A program made the position numbers and the translations under genes. A stretch of 7,236 bases of DNA. It comes from HGM12669 sp048527645 (GTDB lineage: Bacteria > Bacillota > Clostridia > Oscillospirales > CAG-272). Below the pieces are notes generated by a model. It saw only the letters and a list, made by a program, of their open reading frames with translations, was not told where the DNA came from and searched no databases. Positions 1 to 5,855 of this stretch are shown here, piece by piece. Each line of letters opens with the position of its first letter. The stretch's first letter is position 1. The DNA is taken from contig DBGFNI010000181.1 in NCBI GenBank assembly GCA_048527645.1, positions 1 through 7,236 of the forward strand, written 5' to 3'.

Positions 1-47
1 TATACCGGCAGACGTGTCGGAACAAAGAAACAAGGAGCGTGAAATAC

Positions 48-1841
48 ATGAAGAGTTATCCCAAAATCGGTATTCGTCCGGTCATCGACGGCCGTTGGGG
101 CGGCGTGCGCGAAAGTCTCGAGACGCAGACCATGGGCATGGCACAGGCAGCAAAGGAGCTGATCGAAGCCAATGTCAAGCATCCCGACGGTACCCCCGTA
201 GAATGTGTGATCGCGGATAAGACAATCGGCGGCGGCGAAGAGGCAGCACGCTGCGCCGCAAAATTCGATACCGAGAATGTATGTGCCACGCTGTCCGTGA
301 CCCCCTGCTGGTGCTACGGCAGCGAGACGATGGACCTCAATCCCACCACCATCAAGGCTGTCTGGGGCTTCAATGGTACAGAGCGTCCCGGCGCGGTCTA
401 CCTGGCAGCGGTGCTTGCCGCACACGCACAGAGAGGTCTGCCCGCATTTTCCATCTACGGACACGATGTGCAGGACGCAACGGATCGCTCGATTCCCGAG
501 GATGTCGCAGAAAAAATCCTGCGTTTCGCACGCTGCGCGGCTGTGGTCGGCGAGATGCACAACCACGCATACGTCAACCTGGGCGGCGTTTCCATGGGAA
601 TTGCCGGCTCCTACTGTGACGCGTCCTTTATGCAGAAATATTTGGGTCTGCGCGCAGAATGGGTCGATCTGACCGAGGTGCTGCGCCGCATGACGCTGGA
701 GATTTACGATCACGACGAATATGAAAAGGCGCTTGCGTGGATCAAAGCAAACTGTCCGGAGGGCGAGCCCACACAGAATACTGGGAAGGAATTTGCAGAG
801 ATTGTGGAGAAATCCCGTACGATCGACCCGGACAAGCAGTGGGAATTCATCACCAAATTCACGCTGATTTGCCGCGACATCATGCTGGGCAACGAAAAGC
901 TGGACGAAATGGGCTGGCACGAGGAAGCGCTGGGCAGAAACGCAATTGTCGGCGGCTTCCAGGGGCAGAGAATGTGGACCGACTGGCTGCCCAATGCAGA
1001 CTTTACCGAAGCGATCTTCAACTCTACCTTTGACTGGAACGGCAAGCGCGCTCCGCTGGTGCTGGCAACCGAGAACGATACGCTCAACGGCATCACCATG
1101 CTGTTTATGAATCTGCTCACCGGGCAGGCTCCCTGCTTCTCCGATGTGCGGACATATTGGAGCCCCGATGCGGTCAAGCGCGTCACGGGCAAAGAGCTGC
1201 ACGGTGTCGCAAGAGACGGCGTCATCCACCTGATCAACTCCGGTGCAACCGCACTGGACGCGACCGGCTGCTCCGTCAATGCCGCAGGCGAGGGCTGCAT
1301 GAAGCCCTGGTGGGATATGGATGACAAGGATGTGGAAGCATGCCTCAAGGCGACAGACTGGCGCCGCGCCGACTATCAGTATTTCCGCGGTGGCGGCTTC
1401 TCCTCTCACTTCAAGACAGAGAGCCAGATGCCTGTCACCATGGCGCGCCTGTGCTTGGTTGACGGCATCGGCCCTGTGATGCAGATCGCCGAGGGCTACA
1501 CAGCGGTGCTGGACGAGGATGTACATAATATTTTGGATAAGCGTACCGACTTCTGCTGGCCGACAACATGGTTCGCGCCCAGACTGACCGGCCACGGCGC
1601 CTTCACCGATGTGTACAGCGTCATGGCAAACTGGGGCGCCAACCACGGCGCATGGACCTATGGGCATATCGGCGCAGATCTGATCACGCTGTGCTCGATG
1701 CTGCGTATTCATGTTTCCATGCACAACGTGTCGGAAAAGAAGGTCTACCGCCCGCACTGCTGGAGCGCGTTCGGCACAGAGAATGCGGAAGCTGCGGATC
1801 TGAGCGCCTGCAAGCAGTACGGCCCGATGTTCAAGGCATAA
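48..1841 (+). CDS. fucI: L-fucose isomerase
   Basis: Predicted cytoplasmic, metal-dependent (Mn2+ in the family) isomerase that converts L-fucose to L-fuculose, the first step of fucose catabolism; the family also accepts D-arabinose. The 597-aa product matches my recollection of E. coli FucI (591 aa) almost end to end, including PKIGIRPVIDGR at the N-terminus, VTPCWCYGSET, GFNGTERPGAVYLAA, FSIYGHDVQD, GGVSMGIAGS and TTWFAPRLTG. The three metal ligands of E. coli FucI (E337, D361, H528) fall at E342, D366 and H533, a constant offset of five, so the active site looks intact. ATG 48 is preferred because AAGGAG (32-37) lies 10 nt upstream; an in-frame GTG at 39 is only 1 nt from that site. It is the first complete gene of a four-gene run. 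No fucK, fucA or transporter is visible, so these may lie to the left or elsewhere. Confidence 0.96.
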   Translation: MKSYPKIGIRPVIDGRWGGVRESLETQTMGMAQAAKELIEANVKHPDGTPVECVIADKTIGGGEEAARCAAKFDTENVCATLSVTPCWCYGSETMDLNPTTIKAVWGFNGTERPGAVYLAAVLAAHAQRGLPAFSIYGHDVQDATDRSIPEDVAEKILRFARCAAVVGEMHNHAYVNLGGVSMGIAGSYCDASFMQKYLGLRAEWVDLTEVLRRMTLEIYDHDEYEKALAWIKANCPEGEPTQNTGKEFAEIVEKSRTIDPDKQWEFITKFTLICRDIMLGNEKLDEMGWHEEALGRNAIVGGFQGQRMWTDWLPNADFTEAIFNSTFDWNGKRAPLVLATENDTLNGITMLFMNLLTGQAPCFSDVRTYWSPDAVKRVTGKELHGVARDGVIHLINSGATALDATGCSVNAAGEGCMKPWWDMDDKDVEACLKATDWRRADYQYFRGGGFSSHFKTESQMPVTMARLCLVDGIGPVMQIAEGYTAVLDEDVHNILDKRTDFCWPTTWFAPRLTGHGAFTDVYSVMANWGANHGAWTYGHIGADLITLCSMLRIHVSMHNVSEKKVYRPHCWSAFGTENAEAADLSACKQYGPMFKA

Positions 1842-1861
1842 CACAAGACGGAATATTTTTA

Positions 1862-1867
1862 GGAAGG
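1862..1867 (+). promoter_or_regulatory. Ribosome binding site of the M24 gene
   Basis: A GGAAGG purine run lies 13 nt upstream of ATG 1881, slightly far for a Shine-Dalgarno site. No better start is seen nearby, and the short gap after fucI without a terminator fits co-transcription. Confidence 0.45.
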
Positions 1868-1880
1868 AACACAGAAAACC

Positions 1881-3050
1881 ATGGCAAGAATCGAAATTCC
1901 CGTATCTGAATTTAAAGAAAGAGTCCAGCGCGCAGCGGAGAAAATCCGCGAAAAAGGACTGGATGTGCTGGTGGTCAACGGCTCTGAAGCAGATTATGCC
2001 AACACGCGCTATTTCAGCAACTTCTGGCCGGTATTTGAGCGCTGCGGCGTGGCGATTTCCGCGCGCGGCGACTGTGCGCTGATGGTCGGCCCCGAGAGTG
2101 AAATCTTCGCTGCGGACTTCGGCGTCATCGAAAAAATCTTCGTGCTGATGGAATACCGGGAAAGTGCGAATCCCGCATATCCCGAACTGCATGCACAGAC
2201 ATACAACGATGTTTTCAAGGCTTTGGGCGTCACCGGCGAGCACATCAAAATCGGCGTCGCCGCATGGCTGGACACCAACGTAGTCATGATGGAAGGGCTG
2301 AAAAATGCTTATCCCAAGGCAGAAATCATCCGCTCAGATGACATCATGGTCGCGCTACGCTCTGTCAAGAGCGACAACGAGATCGCCTGCCTGCGCGAAG
2401 CGGCGCGCATCACGCAGATCGCAACAGATGAAGTCATCAAAGCGCTCAAGCCCGGCATGACGGAGCTGCAGCTGGTCGGTATCGCACAGAAGACCATCTA
2501 CGAAAACGGGGCGGAATATGAGGGGCTGCCGATGTACTGCTTCTCCGAGAAGAGCACCAAGCACGCCATCTCCCGTTCCTCCTATAAGGAGATTCAAAAG
2601 GGTGATATTGTGCAGCTCAACCTTTCCGCAAAGGTCTGCGGCTATTCTCCCTCCATCGGTATGCCGGTTTGCTGCGGCAAGCTCAGCCCCGAAAAGAGAG
2701 ATCTGGTAGAATTCGGTCTGCAGGCTCACATGTGGACGGAAAAATATCTGAGAGCGGGCATCATGGCCTCTGATGTGGCAAAGGACTTTATCAAATTCTT
2801 TGAAGAGAATGGCAGACGGCAGAATTATTTCTACGGGCCGTGCCACGGACTGGGTCTGATCGAGGTAGAAAGCCCCTGGATGGAGACCATCTCCGACTAC
2901 ATTCTGCAAAAGAATATGACCTTCCAAATCGACACCTTTGTCATGGGAGACACCTTCGGTCTGCGCTGGGAAAAGCCCATCGCCATCACAGAGAACGGCG
3001 TGGAGATGCTCTGCGAGCGTCAGATCGGCAAAATTTACGAAATCGAATAA
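1881..3050 (+). CDS. M24 (creatinase / Xaa-Pro peptidase-like) protein with altered metal site
   Basis: A 389-aa cytoplasmic protein with the two-domain layout of the creatinase/prolidase family: an N-terminal creatinase-N-like domain (about residues 8-150) and a C-terminal pita-bread domain (about 160-389). The signature VALRSVKSDNEIACLREAA marks the junction, followed by KPGMTELQLVGIAQ. Canonical M24 peptidases bind two metals through D, D, H, E and E. Aligned by motif spacing, the positions here are N247 (in QLNLSAK), S258 (in GYSPSIG, 11 residues later as in the family), H322 (in GPCHGLG), D351 (in QIDTF) and E364 (in RWEK). Only the His and the last Glu are kept, with D351 conservative. 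Ordinary dinuclear Xaa-Pro peptidase activity is therefore doubtful. Creatinase is a known M24 member that works without metals, so a non-peptidase reaction on a small molecule is possible. It lies 39 nt after fucI, probably in the same operon. The fold is secure, the substrate unknown. Confidence 0.88.
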   Translation: MARIEIPVSEFKERVQRAAEKIREKGLDVLVVNGSEADYANTRYFSNFWPVFERCGVAISARGDCALMVGPESEIFAADFGVIEKIFVLMEYRESANPAYPELHAQTYNDVFKALGVTGEHIKIGVAAWLDTNVVMMEGLKNAYPKAEIIRSDDIMVALRSVKSDNEIACLREAARITQIATDEVIKALKPGMTELQLVGIAQKTIYENGAEYEGLPMYCFSEKSTKHAISRSSYKEIQKGDIVQLNLSAKVCGYSPSIGMPVCCGKLSPEKRDLVEFGLQAHMWTEKYLRAGIMASDVAKDFIKFFEENGRRQNYFYGPCHGLGLIEVESPWMETISDYILQKNMTFQIDTFVMGDTFGLRWEKPIAITENGVEMLCERQIGKIYEIE

Positions 3051-3070
3051 GCCATCGGCGATGATTGAAA

Positions 3071-3106
3071 CGCGGATTGCCACCCTGCAGCGGGGGGTGA
3101 TCCGCG
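3071..3106 (+). promoter_or_regulatory. Long hairpin in the M24-ASRT gap
   Basis: An inverted repeat pairs CGCGGAT (3071-3077) with ATCCGCG (3100-3106), and CACCC (3081-3085) with GGGTG (3095-3099), giving a 12-bp stem with a 3-nt bulge (TGC) and a 9-nt loop. No T-tract follows, so it is not a standard intrinsic terminator. It could be an RNA processing or stability element, a protein-binding site, or a repetitive extragenic palindrome. The structure is directly visible; the function is not known. Confidence 0.5.
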
Positions 3107-3128
3107 TGTCACCGTTGTCACAATGTAT

Positions 3129-3144
3129 GCCGCCGATCGGCGGC
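3129..3144. repeat. 16-bp perfect palindrome before the ASRT gene
   Basis: GCCGCCGATCGGCGGC is a perfect palindrome ending 5 nt before the GGAGAG ribosome binding site (3150-3155). As RNA it would form a GC-rich 6-bp hairpin with a GAUC loop and could affect ribosome access. As DNA it could be a dimeric operator. Function is inferred only. Confidence 0.4.
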
Positions 3145-3160
3145 GGAACGGAGAGATGTC

Positions 3161-3532
3161 ATGACAAACGACAAAGGCAAGACCGTATGGGTGTTTCCCG
3201 ATCTGGAAATGCCGCCGGAGGGGGATTTTCCGCTCATCGGTCACGAATCTGTAATCATCCTGAACATGAATGATGCCGATGCAAATCTGCGTATGACGCT
3301 GTATTTTGACGATCGGGATCCCATCCGCGATATTCCCTGCACCGTGGCCGCAAACCGGGTGCGCTGCCTGCGCACCTACAACCCCGAGGATTTCGGCGGC
3401 GTGCAAATCCCGCGCGAAACCCAGTACGCGCTGCGCATCGACAGCGATGTACCGGTGGTCGTACAGTACGGACGGCTGGATACCCGCCAGCAAAACATGG
3501 CGTTTTACACCGTTATGGGATTTTCAAATTAG
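3161..3532 (+). CDS. ASRT-family ('sensory rhodopsin transducer') small protein
   Basis: A 123-aa soluble protein without membrane segments or signal peptide. It resembles the Anabaena sensory rhodopsin transducer: an N-terminal TVWVFPDLEMPPEG, then GHESVIILNMNDADANLRMTLYFDD (residues 27-51; HET-VCILN in ASRT), IPRETQYA (83-90; IPHDTDFA), and VPVVVQYGRLDTRQ (97-110; VPIVVQHTRLDSRQ). Length equals the family norm of about 125 aa. ASRT forms a beta-sandwich tetramer, and the wider family has been proposed to bind small molecules such as sugars. No rhodopsin gene is present here, so a photosensory role is unlikely. Its place between a sugar isomerase/M24 pair and a polysaccharide deacetylase instead suggests carbohydrate or metabolite binding. 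GGAGAG 5 nt upstream supports the start. It is followed 23 nt later by the deacetylase gene. Family assignment is good; function is inferred. Confidence 0.87.
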   Translation: MTNDKGKTVWVFPDLEMPPEGDFPLIGHESVIILNMNDADANLRMTLYFDDRDPIRDIPCTVAANRVRCLRTYNPEDFGGVQIPRETQYALRIDSDVPVVVQYGRLDTRQQNMAFYTVMGFSN

Positions 3533-3555
3533 TCCCGGGAAAGGATATGGGAAAA

Positions 3556-4446
3556 ATGGATAAAAATCAGGTTTATGTCATTCTCGGTGTTGACACCGAA
3601 ACCGACGTGGGCAGCTTCACGCCCTTTTACGAAGGGGTGAAAAACGGCGTACCGAAGCTTTTGGAGATGTTTGACCGGCATCAGGTGAAGGGAACCTTTT
3701 TCTTCACCGGAGAAGCGGCGAAAATGAACCCCGAAATTGCAAAAATGGTTGCCCACAGCACAAGCGAAGTGGGCTGTCACGCGCTGTATCATGAGACGGT
3801 AGGCGATGAGCTGTTCCCTCTGCCGGATGTCAAGCCGCTGCTGCCGCACGAGGTTTTCCCGCGGCTGGAGCTGGCAACAAAATGGGTAGAAGAGGCGGCA
3901 GGCGTTCATCCCACCTCCTTCCGCTGTCCGCGGCTGTGGGGCTCCACCGCGGTGTGCAACGCGCTGGAAAAGCTCGGCTATCTGTGCGACGCCACCTATC
4001 CGATGTATTTTTACCGCGAGCAGTTTGCGCCGTATCATCCCGCCTATGACGACTGGACGAAACAGGGCGACATGAAGCTTTTGGAAATTCCGAATTTCGC
4101 GGACATGGTGATGGAATCGCAGGATCCGGGTCTGGAGCGCGACCGCGATCAGTGGCCGCAGTTCCGCACGGAGGGCGCGGACTTCGTCATGGATAAAATC
4201 AAAAAATTTGCAGCGTTTGCCGAGGAAAAAGGCGTTGCAAAGGTGATTTGTCTGTATATCCATCCGTGGGAATTCATCGAGTGTCAGGAAAGCTACCATT
4301 TCGGCGAGGCAACCGTCACGCCGGACCGCTTCATCACCAAAAACTGCGGCGATGTCGCATTAAAGGAAATGGATCGGCTGATCGCACTGCTGAAGGACTG
4401 GGGCGCGCAATTTGTGACCTGCGCGGAGCTGTGTCAACTGATGTAA
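3556..4446 (+). CDS. Polysaccharide deacetylase family (CE4/NodB-like) protein
   Basis: A 296-aa predicted cytoplasmic protein (no signal peptide) with CE4/NodB homology-domain motifs in order: GVDTETD (D13, E15) in place of TFDDG, GTFFFTG, the metal-binding HxxxH as H75-ALY-H79, an R-x-P-type motif FRCPRLWGS (R123, P125, G129), LEIPNF, and the last catalytic-type His in YIHPWEF (H236). CE4 enzymes remove N- or O-acetyl groups from carbohydrates; the PuuE-like branch acts on small amides and also departs from TFDDG. Cytoplasmic location argues against a direct role on the wall and favours an intracellular sugar or small amide as substrate. ATG 3556 is chosen because AAGGA (3541-3545) lies 10 nt upstream; ATG 3547 (three residues longer) is also possible, using GGA at 3538-3540. 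It is the last gene of the operon, with a terminator 37 bp after its stop. Confidence 0.88.
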   Translation: MDKNQVYVILGVDTETDVGSFTPFYEGVKNGVPKLLEMFDRHQVKGTFFFTGEAAKMNPEIAKMVAHSTSEVGCHALYHETVGDELFPLPDVKPLLPHEVFPRLELATKWVEEAAGVHPTSFRCPRLWGSTAVCNALEKLGYLCDATYPMYFYREQFAPYHPAYDDWTKQGDMKLLEIPNFADMVMESQDPGLERDRDQWPQFRTEGADFVMDKIKKFAAFAEEKGVAKVICLYIHPWEFIECQESYHFGEATVTPDRFITKNCGDVALKEMDRLIALLKDWGAQFVTCAELCQLM

Positions 4447-4482
4447 GCTTGTCCGCGGCATAAAAGCAATACAAAAAATATA

Positions 4483-4508
4483 GGGCTCGCGGCATGCGAG
4501 CCCTTTTT
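4483..4508. terminator. Bidirectional intrinsic terminator
   Basis: GGGCTCGC (4483-4490) pairs with GCGAGCCC (4496-4503) around a 5-nt loop, an 8-bp GC-rich stem. TTTTT follows on the plus strand, and an A-rich run on the left (about 4471-4480) supplies a U-tract for the minus strand. It lies between two convergent genes, the deacetylase on plus and the sigma factor on minus, and can end both transcripts. Confidence 0.92.
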
Positions 4509-4543
4509 GTCATGTCTGTCCGGTACGCCGGCAACGGTGCATG

Positions 4544-5107
4544 TCAGTGCAAAAAGCTGGGCGCGGCTGCCCGCAGCTTTTTGATGGCGCGCAGCTTACA
4601 CTGATTGACCGCCTGCTTGGATACGCCGATTTTTTGCGCCATCTCTCCCGCCGTATATCCCCGCAACACAATCCCGTCAATACAGTGATACTCCCGCTCG
4701 GTCAAAAGCTGCTTGAGCATCATATGCAGCATCGCGGTTTGAATCGGCTGTTCCGATGCCGGATCGGGAATGACATACGCTCTGCTGTCCTCCTCCGCGC
4801 CGTTGTCCCAGTAAAACTCGTTTTGCCTTTTTTGCGCCTGCTTTTTGGACAGACGAATATACTCATGATGAACGGTTTTCTGAAAATAGTTGATCAGCGC
4901 GTAATCCGAAGAAACAGAAAAGCTGTCCGGGCGCACGGTATGTACTACCTCCATCAGCGAAAGCCGTAGCGCCGACGCGGCGTCCTCGTCGTTTTGCATC
5001 ATGCGGGTGTACTTGCCGAGCAAAGGAGAAAACAAGTCCATGATGTCCTCCATAGCGCCGGGGTCTTTTCGCTTTGCATGATGGACTTTCATTTGCAAAT
5101 CCTGCAT
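4544..5107 (-). CDS. Sigma-70 family factor, TcdR/UviA-like (group 5)
   Basis: A 187-aa predicted alternative sigma factor of RNA polymerase. The N-terminal half (about 1-90) fits the helical region 2-type domain of clostridial UviA/TcdR/BotR-like factors: AKRKDPGAMEDIMDLFSPLLGKYTR, then the acidic DEDAASALRLSLMEVV, then YALINYFQKTVHHEYIRLSKK. A variable linker (about 95-120) leads to a region 4 helix-turn-helix: LTEREYHCIDGIVLRG, then YTAGEMAQKIGVSKQAVNQ, then CKLRAIKKLR (about 135-179), which should read the -35 element. ATG 5107 is chosen because AAGGAG (complement of 5116-5121) lies 8 nt upstream; an in-frame GTG at 5116 overlaps that site. It is divergent from a TcdE-like holin, and promoter-like elements of one pattern precede it, the holin and the lectin gene, suggesting it drives all three, including itself. 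A prophage or bacteriocin regulator is an alternative reading. Family call is strong; the targets are inference. Confidence 0.87.
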   Translation of the reverse strand: MQDLQMKVHHAKRKDPGAMEDIMDLFSPLLGKYTRMMQNDEDAASALRLSLMEVVHTVRPDSFSVSSDYALINYFQKTVHHEYIRLSKKQAQKRQNEFYWDNGAEEDSRAYVIPDPASEQPIQTAMLHMMLKQLLTEREYHCIDGIVLRGYTAGEMAQKIGVSKQAVNQCKLRAIKKLRAAAPSFLH

Positions 5108-5115
5108 TTTTATCA

Positions 5116-5121
5116 CTCCTT
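5116..5121 (-). promoter_or_regulatory. Ribosome binding site deciding the sigma factor start
   Basis: On the minus strand this reads AAGGAG, 8 nt before ATG 5107, and overlaps the first base of the alternative GTG start, so the ATG is preferred. A matching CTCCTT lies 8 nt farther upstream and could pair with it in a longer transcript. Confidence 0.7.
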
Positions 5122-5126
5122 GAACT

Positions 5127-5161
5127 GAAAAGGAGTCTTTTTGATAAAAAAAGGAAACGCG
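5127..5161 (-). promoter_or_regulatory. Candidate autoregulatory promoter of the sigma factor gene
   Basis: On the minus strand CGCGTTTCCT (5161-5152) is followed after 16 nt by CTCCTTTTC (5135-5127). The first ten bases are identical to those of the element upstream of the lectin/peptidase gene, with the same spacing and a CTCYTT second box. The start site would fall about 15-20 nt before the ATG, a very short leader. The CTCCTT box is also complementary to the downstream AAGGAG, so it could instead be an anti-Shine-Dalgarno sequence; confidence is moderate. Confidence 0.5.
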
Positions 5162-5186
5162 GCCGGAAATATTTTTCCAAGCGGTG

Positions 5187-5221
5187 CGCGTTTACAACTG
5201 CGTCTGATACACCTCTTTCTC
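5187..5221 (+). promoter_or_regulatory. Candidate sigma-specific promoter of the holin gene
   Basis: CGCGTTTACA (5187-5196), a 16-nt spacer, then CTCTTTCTC (5213-5221). TTTACA as -35 and CTCTTT as -10 agree with what I recall of the promoters used by TcdR-type clostridial sigma factors. The element lies 33 nt before the holin ATG and upstream of its AGGAGG site, and shares its pattern and spacing with two other elements of this locus. Confidence 0.7.
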
Positions 5222-5254
5222 TTGCGCAACGCCCGGAGAAAGGAGGGAATCAGA

Positions 5255-5698
5255 ATGAACATGGATACACGGCTCTGGCTCTGTGCCGTTGGCAGCGGAA
5301 TCGTCTCTTTGCTTGGAGGGTGGGATATGTGGCTGACCGCATTGCTCATTCTCCTGGCGATCGATATGATCAGTGAAATCATACGGTCGCTGCTTGTTCG
5401 TACAGGCAGAAAGAAAGCTAAGAGCAGCCGTAGCAAGCTGTTGCTGCGCGGCGCCATCAAGAAAATCTATATTCTTTGCCTGGTTGCAATGGGCGCGCTT
5501 TTGGATCAGATTGTTTTTGAGGGAGATACGCTTGTGCGCAACACCGTCGCAGGGTATTACATCGCCACAGAGGGATTGCACATTCTGGAGCACATCAGCG
5601 CCTGCGGCGTACCGCTGCCAAAACTCCTGTATTCCGTGCTCCACGCGCTGCGAAAGGATCATGACGACGATCATTCTTCTCCTCCTAGAGCATTATAA
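5255..5698 (+). CDS. Phage-type holin family protein (TcdE-like)
   Basis: A 147-aa integral membrane protein. Hydrophobic segments lie at about residues 7-22, 25-43 and 70-88, with a weaker one at about 93-113. A basic loop (RTGRKKAKSSRSK) lies between segments 2 and 3, and the tail is charged (KDHDDDH). The GGWDMWLTALLILLAIDM, SSRSKLLLRGAIKKIYIL and YYIATEGLHILEHISACGVP motifs are typical of the phage_holin_4 / toxin-secretion holin family that includes TcdE and BhlA/UviB-like proteins. Members form membrane lesions that release endolysins, bacteriocins or toxins. ATG 5255 is chosen because AGGAGG (5241-5246) lies 8 nt upstream. The divergent neighbour is a TcdR/UviA-like sigma factor, and downstream lies a signal-less lectin/M23 protein, so the holin probably exports or releases that protein. 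No other phage structural genes are seen, so this may be a domesticated module. Confidence 0.9.
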   Translation: MNMDTRLWLCAVGSGIVSLLGGWDMWLTALLILLAIDMISEIIRSLLVRTGRKKAKSSRSKLLLRGAIKKIYILCLVAMGALLDQIVFEGDTLVRNTVAGYYIATEGLHILEHISACGVPLPKLLYSVLHALRKDHDDDHSSPPRAL

Positions 5699-5703
5699 AA
5701 CAA

Positions 5704-5749
5704 CGGTTCCGGTGAAAGTTGTCACTTTGTGCCGGAACCGAATTTTTTT
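5704..5749 (+). terminator. Intrinsic terminator after the holin gene
   Basis: CGGTTCCGG (5704-5712) pairs perfectly with CCGGAACCG (5732-5740). The loop contains a second small stem (AAAGT with ACTTT). A run of seven T follows (5743-5749). It separates holin transcription from the next gene, which then needs its own promoter, and a candidate begins directly after the T-run. Confidence 0.93.
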
Positions 5750-5753
5750 GTTT

Positions 5754-5788
5754 CGCGTTTCCTTTTGCCACGACTTTTTCTCTTTCTC
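5754..5788 (+). promoter_or_regulatory. Candidate sigma-specific promoter of the lectin/peptidase gene
   Basis: CGCGTTTCCT (5754-5763), a 16-nt spacer, then CTCTTTCTC (5780-5788). The second box is identical over nine bases to that of the holin promoter, and the first ten bases equal those upstream of the sigma gene. It lies directly after the holin terminator and about 68 nt before the ATG. TTTCCT departs from TTTACA at two positions, so it may be weaker than the holin promoter. Confidence 0.6.
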
Positions 5789-5806
5789 CACCGAACGTTC
5801 AAAACA

Positions 5807-5822
5807 GCCTTTGACGAAAGGC
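5807..5822 (+). promoter_or_regulatory. Small 5' leader hairpin
   Basis: GCCTTT (5807-5812) pairs with AAAGGC (5817-5822) around GACG in the predicted untranslated leader of the lectin/peptidase mRNA. It precedes an A-rich run and the AAGGAG site (5843-5848). It might stabilise the transcript; no riboswitch fold is recognised. Confidence 0.35.
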
Positions 5823-5855
5823 GGAAAAAATCAAAAGAGAAAAAGGAGAATGATC

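Noticed and set aside
1..42. Possible C-terminal end of an upstream gene stopping at TGA 40-42
   Set aside because: Only about 13 codons are visible and they show no recognisable motif, so it cannot be supported.
39..47. GTG start for fucI, three residues longer
   Set aside because: It lies 1 nt from the AAGGAG site; ATG 48 has a 10-nt spacing and gives the N-terminus expected for FucI.
710..1348. 212-residue open frame on the minus strand
   Set aside because: It lies wholly opposite the conserved core of fucI and has no family resemblance.
3055..3075. Another CGCGTTT on the minus strand near 3069-3075
   Set aside because: There is no CTCYTT box 16 nt downstream and no minus-strand gene to serve.
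2355..3083. 242-residue open frame on the minus strand
   Set aside because: It lies opposite the well-supported M24 gene, shows no recognisable motifs and is explained by codon bias of the sense gene.
3100..3160. Internal sigma-A promoter before the ASRT gene (TTGTCA near 3115)
   Set aside because: No AT-rich -10 box is present at a suitable distance; the region is very GC-rich.
3529..4299. 256-residue open frame on the minus strand
   Set aside because: It mirrors the deacetylase gene, whose catalytic motifs are clear on the plus strand.
5141..5254. TTG start for the holin, adding 38 residues
   Set aside because: The added part is unlike holin N-termini, spans the predicted holin promoter, and ATG 5255 has a perfect AGGAGG at 8 nt.
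5373..5855. Upstream extension of the lectin/M23 reading frame by 161 residues
   Set aside because: It overlaps the holin in another frame and runs through a strong terminator; ATG 5856 has its own AAGGAG.
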